From NCBI GenBank assembly GCA_035645555.1, contig DASQMI010000038.1:1-39000 (forward strand): a stretch of DNA of 39,000 nucleotides. The letters are read 5' to 3'. The notes beneath the pieces were generated by a model. That model did not search any database and was not told where the DNA came from. It saw only the letters and a program-made list of their open reading frames with translations. Position numbers and translations under genes: made by a program. The DNA comes from Lysobacter_F sp035645555. GTDB lineage: Bacteria > Pseudomonadota > Gammaproteobacteria > Xanthomonadales > Xanthomonadaceae. This document shows, piece after piece, positions 7,609 through 15,791 of the stretch (its first letter is position 1; every line of letters begins with the position of its first letter).

Positions 7609-9651
7609 TCAGGCGGCGAAGCCCGGCTCCTTGAGCCTGCGCAGCTCGTCGCGCACCCGGGCCGCCTCCTCGAACTCGAGGTCGCGGGCGTGCTGGTACA
7701 TGCGCTGCTCGAGCTGCTTGATGCGGGCCGCCAGCTCGTGCGGGGACAGCGCGCGGTAGTCGGCGGTGGGCTCGGCCACCTTGCGCCCCCTGCCCTTGCC
7801 GCCCTTGCCGGCGGTGGCACCGTCGCTCTCCCCGCGCGCCGATTCCAGAATATCGACGATCGGCTTGGCCACCGAACGCGGCTGGATGCCGTGCTCGAGG
7901 TTGTACTCAACCTGCTTCTGGCGTCGCCGCGAGGTTTCCTCGAGCGCCGCCTTCATGGACGCGGTTATGGTGTCGGCGTACAGAATCGCCTTGCCGCGCA
8001 GGTTGCGCGCGGCGCGGCCGATCGTCTGAATCAGCGAGCCGGTCGAACGCAGGAAGCCTTCCTTGTCGGCATCGAGGATCGCGACCAGCGACACCTCGGG
8101 CATGTCCAGGCCTTCGCGCAGCAGGTTGATGCCCACCAACACGTCGAACTTGCCCAGCCGCAAATCGCGGATGATCTCCACGCGCTCGACGGTGTCGATG
8201 TCCGAGTGCAGGTAACGCACCTTGACGCCGTGCTCCCCGAGGTACTCGGTGAGGTTCTCGGCCATGCGCTTGGTCAGCGTGGTCACCAGCACGCGGTCGC
8301 CCCACGCCACCCGCTGGTTGATCTCGCCGAGCAGGTCGTCAACTTGGGTGGCAACCGGGCGGATCTCGACCTCCGGGTCGATCAGGCCGGTGGGGCGCAC
8401 CACCAGCTCCACCACCTGCCCCTCCGACTTGCGCAGCTCGTACGGACCGGGCGTGGCGGACACGAAGATGGTGCGCGGCGAGCGCGCTTCCCATTCCTCG
8501 AACCGCAGCGGGCGGTTGTCGAGTGCGGACGGCAGCCGGAAGCCGAATTCGACCAGTGTCTCCTTGCGTGCGCGGTCGCCGCGATACATGCCGCCGATCT
8601 GCGGCACGGTGACGTGCGATTCGTCGACCACGAGCAGTGCGTCGGGCGGCAGGTAGTCGAACAGCGTGGGCGGCGGCTCGCCCGGCGCCTTGCCGGTGAG
8701 GTGGCGCGAGTAGTTCTCGATGCCGTTGCAGTAGCCGACCTCGGCCATCATCTCGAGGTCGAACTGGGTGCGCTGCGCCAGCCGTTGCGCCTCGAGCAGC
8801 TTGTTCTGCGCGTACAGCTGCTCCAAGCGCTCCTTCAGCTCGGCCTTGATGGTTTCCACCGCCGACAGGGTGCGCTCGCGCGTGGTCGCGTAATGGGTCT
8901 TCGGATAGATGGTGTAGCCGCGCACCTTGCGCAGCACCTCGCCGGTGAGCGGATCAAAGAGCGCGAGGTTCTCGATCTCGCCGTCGAACAGTTCGATGCG
9001 CAGCGCCTCGGCGTCGCTCTCGGCCGGATGCACGTCGATCACCTCGCCGCGGACGCGGAACGTGCCGCGCTGCAGTTCGTACTCGTTGCGGGTGTACTGC
9101 AGCGTGGTTAGGTGGTGGATCAGCTGCCGCTGGTCGATGTGCTCGCCGCGCGTGAGGATCAGCCGCAGCGACAGATAATCCTCCGGCGCGCCGAGGCCGT
9201 AGATCGCCGACACGGTGGCCACCACCAGCGCATCGCGCCGCGACAGCAGCGTCTTGGTCGCCGACAGCCGCATCTGCTCGATGTGCTCGTTGATCGAGCT
9301 GTCCTTCTCGATGTACGTGTCCGACGACGGCACGTACGCCTCCGGCTGGTAGTAGTCGTAGTAGCTGACGAAGTACTCGACCGCGTTGTGCGGGAAGAAC
9401 GTCTTGAACTCGCTGTACAGCTGGGCTGCGAGCGTCTTGTTCGGCGCCATCACCAGGGTGGGCTTCTGCACCGCCTGCACGACGTTGGCGATGGTGTAGG
9501 TCTTGCCCGATCCGGTCACGCCGAGCAGCGTCTGGTGGGCGAGGCCGGCCTCGAAGCCGCGCACCAGCTTCTCGATCGCCTGCGGCTGCTCGCCGGCGGG
9601 CGCATACGGCGCCACCAGGCGGAACCCGGACTGGGCGTCCGGATCGTTCAT
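7609..9651 (-). CDS. uvrB: Excinuclease ABC subunit B
   Basis: UvrB is the damage-verifying helicase-like subunit of nucleotide excision repair, working with UvrA and UvrC. The sequence shows Walker A GVTGSGKTYT, the damage-binding beta-hairpin region YYDYYQPEAYVPSSDTYIEK, the DESH box, and the C-terminal helicase motif GINLLREGLDMPEVSLVAILD. The C-terminal UVR domain, around LEQRMYQHARDLEFEEAARV, contacts UvrC. I chose the ATG giving MNDPDAQSGFRLV (680 aa, usual length about 673), preceded by a GAAG site; an ATG eight codons upstream is possible but has no ribosome site. It is divergent from a FimT-like pseudopilin gene. No SOS box was obvious in the gap. Confidence 0.97.
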   Translation of the reverse strand: MNDPDAQSGFRLVAPYAPAGEQPQAIEKLVRGFEAGLAHQTLLGVTGSGKTYTIANVVQAVQKPTLVMAPNKTLAAQLYSEFKTFFPHNAVEYFVSYYDYYQPEAYVPSSDTYIEKDSSINEHIEQMRLSATKTLLSRRDALVVATVSAIYGLGAPEDYLSLRLILTRGEHIDQRQLIHHLTTLQYTRNEYELQRGTFRVRGEVIDVHPAESDAEALRIELFDGEIENLALFDPLTGEVLRKVRGYTIYPKTHYATTRERTLSAVETIKAELKERLEQLYAQNKLLEAQRLAQRTQFDLEMMAEVGYCNGIENYSRHLTGKAPGEPPPTLFDYLPPDALLVVDESHVTVPQIGGMYRGDRARKETLVEFGFRLPSALDNRPLRFEEWEARSPRTIFVSATPGPYELRKSEGQVVELVVRPTGLIDPEVEIRPVATQVDDLLGEINQRVAWGDRVLVTTLTKRMAENLTEYLGEHGVKVRYLHSDIDTVERVEIIRDLRLGKFDVLVGINLLREGLDMPEVSLVAILDADKEGFLRSTGSLIQTIGRAARNLRGKAILYADTITASMKAALEETSRRRQKQVEYNLEHGIQPRSVAKPIVDILESARGESDGATAGKGGKGRGRKVAEPTADYRALSPHELAARIKQLEQRMYQHARDLEFEEAARVRDELRRLKEPGFAA

Positions 9652-9795
9652 CGTGACTTCGAGGCGGGTATCCATCGGTCAAAGCTTGGGGGCTTGCTGC
9701 GCATTTTCCTACCCCAACCGGCGTGCGCGGCCGATCCACGCGGCGCAGCGCGCGGCCTAACCTGCCGCCCGTTTCGGTTTGCCACGGAGGCCCCA

Positions 9796-10338
9796 ATGAA
9801 ACGGACGTCGCATGGGTTGACCCTACTGGAGCTGCTGACGGCAGTGGCGGTGCTCGCCACTGTCGCCGCGGTCGCACTGCCCGCCTGGAGCCGGACCACC
9901 GCGGCCGCGCACGCGGCAAGCGCACGCTCCGCGCTTGCCCGCGCCGTGCTCGACAGCGTGCGCCATGCCGGGCTGCGCGGCACCGAGGTGGTGCTGTGCC
10001 CCAGCGCGGAGGGCGCGACCTGTCTGGACAGTAACGACTGGAGTCACGGCTGGATCGCGTTCGCCGATGGCGACGGCGACCGGGCGCCCGACCCTCATGA
10101 AGCGCGCCTGCTGCACGAGGCCGCGATGCACGCCGACGTACACGTACAGTCGACCACCGGCCGCCGACGCGTGGTGTTCCAACCCGGTGGCGGCAACGCC
10201 GGCTCGAACGTCACGTTTACCGTCTGCGACCGCCGGGGCGCGTCCCATGCGACCACGCTTGTGCTCGCCAACTCGGGCCAGATGCGTCAGGGTGTCGCCA
10301 ACCCGCGGCAGGCGGCTTCCTGCCTGGCCGGCCTGTGA
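9796..10338 (+). CDS. FimT/GspH-like type IV pseudopilin, stand-alone
   Basis: A 180-aa pseudopilin. A short leader ending in Gly is followed by the prepilin peptidase site HG|LTLLELL, with Glu at mature position +5 and a hydrophobic helix LTAVAVLATVAAVALPAW. The C-terminal globular part has CPS...C and VCDRRG segments typical of the GspH/FimT fold; FimT-type proteins form part of a minor-pilin complex and in some bacteria bind DNA during uptake. The start follows a GGAGG ribosome site. It is a second FimT-like gene: another heads the operon on the other strand about 5 kb away. It faces tRNA-Asn convergently with a hairpin between. The exact subtype (FimT, FimU or GspH) is not resolved. Confidence 0.85.
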   Translation: MKRTSHGLTLLELLTAVAVLATVAAVALPAWSRTTAAAHAASARSALARAVLDSVRHAGLRGTEVVLCPSAEGATCLDSNDWSHGWIAFADGDGDRAPDPHEARLLHEAAMHADVHVQSTTGRRRVVFQPGGGNAGSNVTFTVCDRRGASHATTLVLANSGQMRQGVANPRQAASCLAGL

Positions 10339-10348
10339 GCCCAGAAAG

Positions 10349-10380
10349 CACGAAGGCCCGCCGGTTGGCAGGCCTTCGCG
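10349..10380. terminator. Hairpin between the FimT-like gene and tRNA-Asn
   Basis: The 8-bp arms CGAAGGCC and GGCCTTCG flank an interior GCC-GGTT-GGC mini-stem. It lies between the stop of the pseudopilin gene and the 3' end of the convergent tRNA-Asn gene. There is no T tract on either side, so termination is plausible from position only. Confidence 0.45.
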
Positions 10381-10389
10381 TGTCGGATC

Positions 10390-10466
10390 TGGCGCCCGAA
10401 GTTGGACTCGAACCAACGACCCTCTGATTAACAGTCAGATGCTCTAACCGGCTGAGCTATTCGGGC
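10390..10466 (-). tRNA. tRNA-Asn (anticodon GTT)
   Basis: The reverse strand gives a complete cloverleaf: acceptor GCCCGAA/TTCGGGC, D-arm TAGCTCAGCCGGTTAGAGC, anticodon stem TCTGA/TCAGA with loop CTGTTAA (anticodon GTT, asparagine), T-arm with GGTTCGAGTCC, discriminator G and an encoded CCA. It lies between a stand-alone pseudopilin gene and the end of the enlarged pilV gene. Confidence 0.97.
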
Positions 10467-10480
10467 GGGAGGGAGGCGGC

Positions 10481-10508
10481 ATTGTAGTCAACGCCGCCGC
10501 CCCGTCAA
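10481..10508 (-). promoter_or_regulatory. Sigma70 promoter of tRNA-Asn
   Basis: On the minus strand TTGACG is separated by 16 bases from TACAAT, both five of six to consensus. Transcription would start about 8 bases upstream of the mature tRNA. The -35 box is only three bases past the pilV stop codon. Confidence 0.75.
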
Positions 10509-10511
10509 GGG

Positions 10512-12752
10512 CTAAGGCGCCAGTCCAGGCCCGGTCCCACAGCTCGCACTGTCGAGGATGACCCCGACCGTCAGCGTGTGGTTGCTCGACGCGCTCAGGG
10601 CGAGGTTGAACTCGACAAACTCATTCGTACTCCCGTCATGCTGGGAGGTGATGTTGGATATCCGAGCGTCCCCCGGCAGGCAAACCTGACGGTCGGTCAC
10701 GTTTTTTCCTTGCTGCGTAGTGAACCCACTGATGCGCACCTTGAACGGCACGCCAGGCGTGAACTGACAGGGCGAGCAGACCGATCCGCCGACACTGACA
10801 CTGATCTGCGAGTTTTTCGGCTGGTCACTCCAGACCGGCTGAACCGTCAGTTGGTACTGGGTGGGTGGCGTATTGCCACCGCCACCATTCTTGTTGAATT
10901 CCTGATAGTCGGTCGCGTAGCTGCTACGGTCGTCCGCATTGTGTGGGTCGCCGGTCCGATCGGCATCATCCGGGTCGACTGGTGCAGTACCGGCCAGCCC
11001 GGAGTTGCTCACATTGATCATCTGGATCGCCTTCACCGGCGTTGCCGACGATCCCGCCTGGGCCACCGCGACGCCGCCATCGGCGGAAACAGCACCGTTC
11101 TTGAACTGGGTGTTGCTGACACCGACAACGTTCGGGTTGTCAGCCCTCCACGCGACCAACTCCGCGGGGCCCGTAAAGGTGGAGTTGATGCCCAGGTTCG
11201 CGACGTTGACCGCATAGAACGGGATGAACTCTAGCGGATCACGATCGCCGTAGCCCCTGCAGTCCCCGGTGTTGTTTTCCGCTTTGGCGCAGTTGTAGGC
11301 GAACAGCGTGTCTTCCGTCAGGTAGTCGATGTACAGGCCGAACGACACAAGCGTGCGCTTGTCGCCGGCCGCGCTGAGTGTGATCGCCGACGGCGCCACC
11401 ACATCCTTGTGTGCCACGAGTTTGTCGCTCGGAAGTGGCGGAAGGAATGCAGTCGCAGGGTAATCACCTGGGCGGCTGTCAATAGCGTTTTTGACGTAGT
11501 CGAGAACGAACGCCGAATACTTGGTCTTGAATTGCGGATCCGCAAAACCGGTTGGCGGACTTGCGGCGTTAAGCGGCGCAACCGTCAGGTCGTTCTGGCG
11601 CGCATCGACCGCGAGCCTGCGTAGCCCGTCAACGCGAATGAGACGGCATGCTTCGACGTATTCATTGCCCGTATCGGAACCGACCGGGAACAGGCCAGCC
11701 GAAATCTGGTAACCACCGCCGCCCTTCTTCTTGTAGCCGTAATGGCCGTGCGCCCCGTTGACCAACGCCCGATAAGGATCGACCTTCAGCGCCTGCTCGG
11801 AGGCGTCATGGTGGTCTCGGCAGCAGACGGTGCACAGGTACTCTGCCTCCTTGTCCGCATTGGACACGACAGGCTTTCCGATCGGCTTCCCAGTCGGGGC
11901 GGGACGCGGCGCCATGTACGCCATGCGCTTGCCGTTCCATACGGTGGGCTCGTACGCCGGTGCGGTGGCGGTACTCACTGAGCCATCGCTCTCGCAAACA
12001 CAGCTGACTGCTGCAACATCGATACGGCGGTTCAGCTGCACTTCGTTCCCGTCGGGGTTGCCCGTGAAGGTGAGGACGCTGAACAGCGTGGCCGATGAGA
12101 CGTCGTTGACGAACTGCTGCGGCTGCGGGTTCGAGCTGGCCGCGAACTTGTCCGAGCCGATGGCAATCGGCACCACCTGCGACGAGCCCTTGCCGGGCGG
12201 CTCGATCCAAACCACGGGCCCCTGCGCTGCCGACGAAGGACTCTTCACCACCTGTGCAGCGTCCGCAGGCGCCACCGCCGCGATGCTATCGGTGAGGCGA
12301 ACCGTCTTGGTGGTTCCATCATTCCCGCTCCAGGACACCGTAACGGCGACGAATTTGAACTCGGATACACTCGCGTCGAAGGGATCTCCTGTGGCGGTTT
12401 GATCGACAAACTCGCCGGCGGCGACATCGTAACGATAGCGACGCACCTCCCGAGCCACGGTGTAATTGATGCCTCCGACGTTATTGACGGTCCAGTTTCC
12501 GCTGGCGAGGCTCATGTACGTGTCCCCTTCGTAATCCGCACCTGGAGCGGTCACGAAGGCGAACGAGCGGGCGCTCTCGATCACTTGCTGTGCAATCGCA
12601 GTCGCGTTCGCGCGGGCTTTGGCCTCTGCGCCGGCACGCATCAACTCTGCTTGGAGGCCGGCAAGACTCAGCAGGCCGAACGACAGCACCACTACCGCGA
12701 TCATCACCTCGATCAGGCTGAAGCCGCGATTAGCCAACTTCCGAATCGACAT
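10512..12752 (-). CDS. pilV: Giant PilV-like minor pseudopilin (746 aa) with large unknown C-terminal region
   Basis: The N-terminus is a classical class III signal: MSIRKLANRG|FSLIEVMIAVVV, with Glu at mature +5 and a hydrophobic helix followed by LAGLQAELMRAGAEAKARA, as in PilV. Usual PilV proteins are about 150-190 aa, whereas this one is 746 aa. The extra region has CVC near residue 252, a conspicuous C-x-x-C-C-x-D-H-H-D motif at about 306-315 that could bind metal, Gly-rich stretches, and a beta-rich C-terminal part with cysteines in CSPC, VCLPG and ASCG. I do not recognise these domains. The start has GGAGG six bases upstream; an upstream ORF extension would overlap pilX and is less likely. 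It is the last gene of fimT-pilW-pilX-pilV, 11 bases after pilX. A tip adhesin role is inference. Confidence 0.85.
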   Translation of the reverse strand: MSIRKLANRGFSLIEVMIAVVVLSFGLLSLAGLQAELMRAGAEAKARANATAIAQQVIESARSFAFVTAPGADYEGDTYMSLASGNWTVNNVGGINYTVAREVRRYRYDVAAGEFVDQTATGDPFDASVSEFKFVAVTVSWSGNDGTTKTVRLTDSIAAVAPADAAQVVKSPSSAAQGPVVWIEPPGKGSSQVVPIAIGSDKFAASSNPQPQQFVNDVSSATLFSVLTFTGNPDGNEVQLNRRIDVAAVSCVCESDGSVSTATAPAYEPTVWNGKRMAYMAPRPAPTGKPIGKPVVSNADKEAEYLCTVCCRDHHDASEQALKVDPYRALVNGAHGHYGYKKKGGGGYQISAGLFPVGSDTGNEYVEACRLIRVDGLRRLAVDARQNDLTVAPLNAASPPTGFADPQFKTKYSAFVLDYVKNAIDSRPGDYPATAFLPPLPSDKLVAHKDVVAPSAITLSAAGDKRTLVSFGLYIDYLTEDTLFAYNCAKAENNTGDCRGYGDRDPLEFIPFYAVNVANLGINSTFTGPAELVAWRADNPNVVGVSNTQFKNGAVSADGGVAVAQAGSSATPVKAIQMINVSNSGLAGTAPVDPDDADRTGDPHNADDRSSYATDYQEFNKNGGGGNTPPTQYQLTVQPVWSDQPKNSQISVSVGGSVCSPCQFTPGVPFKVRISGFTTQQGKNVTDRQVCLPGDARISNITSQHDGSTNEFVEFNLALSASSNHTLTVGVILDSASCGTGPGLAP

Positions 12753-12763
12753 GATGCGCCTCC

Positions 12764-14254
12764 TCACAGCGAATCCGCCCACGAGCCCGGTATAGGTCCA
12801 TACCGGAGGAAATCAGGGGAATTCATGACGTTGTTGAGAACGGCGCGGTTGAACACGATGGTCGGTGTACCGCCCATCTTCGCGCTTCCTTCCAGAATTA
12901 CCGAGCCGTAGATCTGCGCGTTGCCGTTTGCGCTGAAGACCTCAGTGCCGGCGCCGCCCGCCATCGAACGTACAAACACAATGCCAAAGAATTGACTGTT
13001 CGCGTTGATACCAACTTTCGCGTTGCTTACAAGCACGACAGGGCGCTCGAGCGACCCCACGTCGCCAACCTGGCACTCGTCCGTGCCGGTGTACCAGTGC
13101 AGACCTGAGCTTGACGGCCCTAGCGTGCCGCAGTCGGTGATCTGCTTGGCATTGGCGGTCAGATAGGCATTCGCCGTCGCCGACGGCACCCCGAACACGT
13201 ATTCGAACAGGTCAGGGGGGAAGTACTTGCTATCAAGTACCCGCGGGGATGCGTCGCTCTTGTCCCCGTCGTCATCCAGTACGTCCTCGCCCTCGAGCTT
13301 GTCCTTACCGATCGGGCAGGACTTCGCGTTGCCGCTCAAGAGCCCATACCCTGGGCATAGCCCATTGCACGTACAGCTTTCGCACACGCCATTCAGCAGG
13401 TCGGTGGGAGACGGTGCGGGAGTGCCGAAGTTGGCGAGCCATTCGCCCAGCTGGCAGGTCGCGAAGCTGGCTCCGTCCACCTCGGCATCGCCCTTGGACC
13501 AGATCGAGACCGGGACCCCATGGCCGCCCGCATTGGGGTTCGGAATGATCTGCGCATTACCTAGGCCGATCGACGTGCCGGCGGCGATCAACGGCGCGGC
13601 CGGACTTGCGCCAAGGAGGCGGAACGTGCCGAACGACTGCTTGATCGTTGCGGCGGCGTTTTCTCCGGGCAGCGTACCGCGCGAGACGATGGTGACATAG
13701 AACGCGCTGTTCGATTCCGGATCCAGTTCGCAACGCGGCGTGCCGCTGCTCAGGTCGAGCCGGCAGAGCGTGGCATATGTCTGGTAGCTCGCTTCAAAGT
13801 CGCCGACGTTGGCGATCGTCGCGGCGGCCGGCAACACCCCTTCCAAGGGAAGACGTCCCTGGTTGGCGCCGTTACCGCCCACGTACCGGTACATCTTCTC
13901 TCGCACGCTCGCGTCAGGCTCGGCGAGACAAGGATCGATTGCCATGTCGGCAGGCTTTGGGGCGCTGCACGGCATCCAGAGCGGGGCGTTCGGATCAAAC
14001 CATCCGCCCGCTGCAGACGACAGCATCGCCGCCGTGTTGACCTTGACGAACTCCAGCGCCTGGTTGAGCCCAGCTTCCGCTACTTGGAAGGCGATCTTGT
14101 AGCGATACTCATTACCCGCTGTACGCTGCTCACTGATGGCGAACCGCGCCGCAAACAGCGTGACGATGGTCAGGATCGCGAGCAGGACCATCGCGATAAG
14201 CAGAGTCGAAACGCCGCGCTGGCGCGACCGAAGGGACGGGTGCTTACGATTCAT
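12764..14254 (-). CDS. pilX: Enlarged PilX-like minor pilin (496 aa)
   Basis: The N-terminus reads RQRG|VSTLLIAMVLLAILTIVTLFA, then SEQRTAGNEYRYKIAFQVAEAGLNQAL, the typical PilX pattern. As in PilX and GspK, Glu at mature +5 is absent. Ordinary PilX is about 170-200 aa; this is 496. The extra part contains a Cys cluster C-x2-C-x-C-x3-C at residues 291-300, an Asp-rich DDDGDKSD segment near 327 that resembles a calcium loop, and, near the C-terminus, hydrophobic repeats around GNAQIYGSVILEGSAKMGG that suggest a beta-solenoid. The ATG overlaps the pilW stop by four bases, giving translational coupling. PilX normally helps prime pilus assembly and supports PilY1 at the tip; no pilY1 is seen here. 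Confidence 0.85.
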   Translation of the reverse strand: MNRKHPSLRSRQRGVSTLLIAMVLLAILTIVTLFAARFAISEQRTAGNEYRYKIAFQVAEAGLNQALEFVKVNTAAMLSSAAGGWFDPNAPLWMPCSAPKPADMAIDPCLAEPDASVREKMYRYVGGNGANQGRLPLEGVLPAAATIANVGDFEASYQTYATLCRLDLSSGTPRCELDPESNSAFYVTIVSRGTLPGENAAATIKQSFGTFRLLGASPAAPLIAAGTSIGLGNAQIIPNPNAGGHGVPVSIWSKGDAEVDGASFATCQLGEWLANFGTPAPSPTDLLNGVCESCTCNGLCPGYGLLSGNAKSCPIGKDKLEGEDVLDDDGDKSDASPRVLDSKYFPPDLFEYVFGVPSATANAYLTANAKQITDCGTLGPSSSGLHWYTGTDECQVGDVGSLERPVVLVSNAKVGINANSQFFGIVFVRSMAGGAGTEVFSANGNAQIYGSVILEGSAKMGGTPTIVFNRAVLNNVMNSPDFLRYGPIPGSWADSL

Positions 14255-15048
14255 GGCAGCTCAGCACACTCGCTGTTAAGTTCCGCCGGAGTTTCCAGAT
14301 CAGGAGCCGCGGGCGTCGCAATACATGCGTCACGCTCGGCGCTCGACTGATTGTTCAGGAACGTCAGAGCTTCCGTCCGGAGTCGCACTGCATCGCTCAC
14401 CTGCCGAACGGTATCTCCGCTTGGCAACCGCCCCTGTAGGCAGAGCGACAAAACCCGCGTGCTCCCCCTCGCCAAGTCGAACTGGTCCGCCACGTTGTCA
14501 CCGTCCGTATCCCGCTCGGCCAGCACGCGGCAAAACGGCGTTTCGTGCAATACCGGGGTGAATTTGGTGATCTGCACCGTATTGCGGTCTGTGATGTCTT
14601 GCCACCCCGCCAACCCGTTGCAGTCGATCACGCCGCTCGAAGCGTTTAGCTGAAGAACTCCAGTGGCTGCACGGCGGCGAATGCCGCGCACTTCGGTCGC
14701 CACCGGCGCCCCGCCGTTCGCTTGGCGATCGTACTCATACACCACGCACTCGTCCGTCGGCGTACTCAGGGTGTCGTATTGGGAGGGCGTGCTGGACGTC
14801 AGCACGCGTGTCACAGCGGACGCGTCGTAGCCGGCCCGCCGAATTTCCCGAACGACCAGATTCATGCTCGTCCGGAGCTCCTGTGTAAGTCGGCTCGACT
14901 GGATATTCTCGGAGTAGCTTCGAACCGTCGATACGGCAAACGCAGTTACTGCGCCGAGCACGATGAGGCCCGCGACGATGGCGACCATCATCTCGACGAG
15001 CGAGAAGCCGGCCTGCGGCTTCAACGAATGGGCATGGTTCACTCGCAC
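14251..15048 (-). CDS. pilW: PilW-like minor pseudopilin
   Basis: A minor pilin of about 265 aa with the cleavage site QAG|FSLVEMMVAIVAGLIVLGAV, Glu at mature +5 and the following helix typical of PilW/GspJ. Downstream are MNLVVREIRRAGYDASAVT and cysteines in DECVVYEYD, FCRVLAERD and SLCLQG, consistent with the PilW globular fold. The length is near the lower end for PilW. I placed the start at a GTG seven bases after an AGGAG inside the fimT end; a second GTG two codons downstream overlaps the fimT stop as GTGA and is equally possible. Both imply coupling to fimT. It overlaps pilX by four bases. Confidence 0.87.
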   Translation of the reverse strand: MRVNHAHSLKPQAGFSLVEMMVAIVAGLIVLGAVTAFAVSTVRSYSENIQSSRLTQELRTSMNLVVREIRRAGYDASAVTRVLTSSTPSQYDTLSTPTDECVVYEYDRQANGGAPVATEVRGIRRRAATGVLQLNASSGVIDCNGLAGWQDITDRNTVQITKFTPVLHETPFCRVLAERDTDGDNVADQFDLARGSTRVLSLCLQGRLPSGDTVRQVSDAVRLRTEALTFLNNQSSAERDACIATPAAPDLETPAELNSECAELP

Positions 15049-15602
15049 ACCACGACTCCTGGCAACTTTCTGTCTGCCGAGGCTGGGACACACAGGGATG
15101 GGCGTGCCATTGCATTCACGGTAAGTCGGAGCGCGTAACCCTTCGGCGTCTTGAACAGTAACGCGCCTGTGTCACCGATATCAGCAAGCGCACCGGTCTT
15201 CGGGTCGATCACGAACCCGGTGTCGCCAGCGAAGTCGACGGCGCCGTCTAGCTCGACACCCTTGAGATCCGCTTCACTCTCTGGAAAGCGAGCGATCTCG
15301 CACGTGGACTCGCTGCAATCACAGCCGTCGGCCGCCGACGCATCTTCGCTGTCGACGAGGACTGCCCCGAGGCACACGCCAGACCCCATGCCGTGGAAAT
15401 CGACCCGCACCCACTGGTCGCGCTTGATCGCCTCCTGCTTGGCCTCCGCAAGGGCGACCACATAGTTGTCGACCGCACCCTTGAGCGCTTGCCGCTCCCT
15501 GAACTCCCGGAACGACGGGGCCGCAAGGGCGACGAGGATGGCCAGCACCGAGATCGTGACCATCAGTTCAACCAACGTCATACCGCGCTGCCCGCTGAGC
15601 AC
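15039..15602 (-). CDS. fimT: FimT/GspH-family pseudopilin, first gene of the minor-pilin operon
   Basis: A 187-aa minor pilin with the leader MLSGQRG|MTLVELMVTISVLAILVALAAPSF, Glu at mature +5 and the RERQALKGAVDNYVVALAEAKQEAI helix typical of FimT/FimU. A cysteine-rich insertion CDCSESTC occurs mid-protein and the C-terminus ends with SLCVPASADRKLPGVVVCE, the usual late cysteine pair of GspH-type domains. The GTG start has GGGGAGG four bases upstream. It heads the operon fimT-pilW-pilX-pilV, divergent from pilE across about 190 bases that must hold both promoters. FimT versus FimU cannot be separated here. Confidence 0.85.
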   Translation of the reverse strand: MLSGQRGMTLVELMVTISVLAILVALAAPSFREFRERQALKGAVDNYVVALAEAKQEAIKRDQWVRVDFHGMGSGVCLGAVLVDSEDASAADGCDCSESTCEIARFPESEADLKGVELDGAVDFAGDTGFVIDPKTGALADIGDTGALLFKTPKGYALRLTVNAMARPSLCVPASADRKLPGVVVCE

Positions 15603-15733
15603 GCTGCCTCCCCTTGTCGCACCATGCAGCCCTAGCCTACACAGATTGGCCCGTGCTGGAGCCGCGGAATGACGACCAAGCGACTAGTGGATGGCGACGG
15701 CGGACGAGCGGTCACCAGATCGCCCAGGACCGA

Positions 15734-15763
15734 TTGGCAAACACCGCGACAAACACACACAAT
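15734..15763 (+). promoter_or_regulatory. Putative promoter of pilE and the sensor kinase
   Basis: TTGGCA (five of six to the -35 consensus) is followed after 18 bases by CACAAT (four of six). Transcription would start about 22 bases before the pilE ATG. I see no sigma54-type TGGC-N9-TTGC element here, so pilE is probably not controlled like a PilSR-dependent major pilin. Confidence 0.4.
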
Positions 15764-15791
15764 GGATCATGGCGACAAGGGGGAAGGGGCA

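Noticed and set aside
7475..10466. tRNA-Val and tRNA-Asn as phage or island attachment sites
   Set aside because: No integrase gene and no duplicate of either tRNA 3' end was seen nearby, so a classical integrated element is not supported.
10512..12752. Frameshift fusion of PilV with a separate downstream gene
   Set aside because: The reading frame is continuous and no internal start with a ribosome site was evident, so a single long protein is the simpler reading.
15603..15791. Sigma54 promoter for the pilin genes
   Set aside because: TGGCAA occurs, but the required second element at the right spacing does not.
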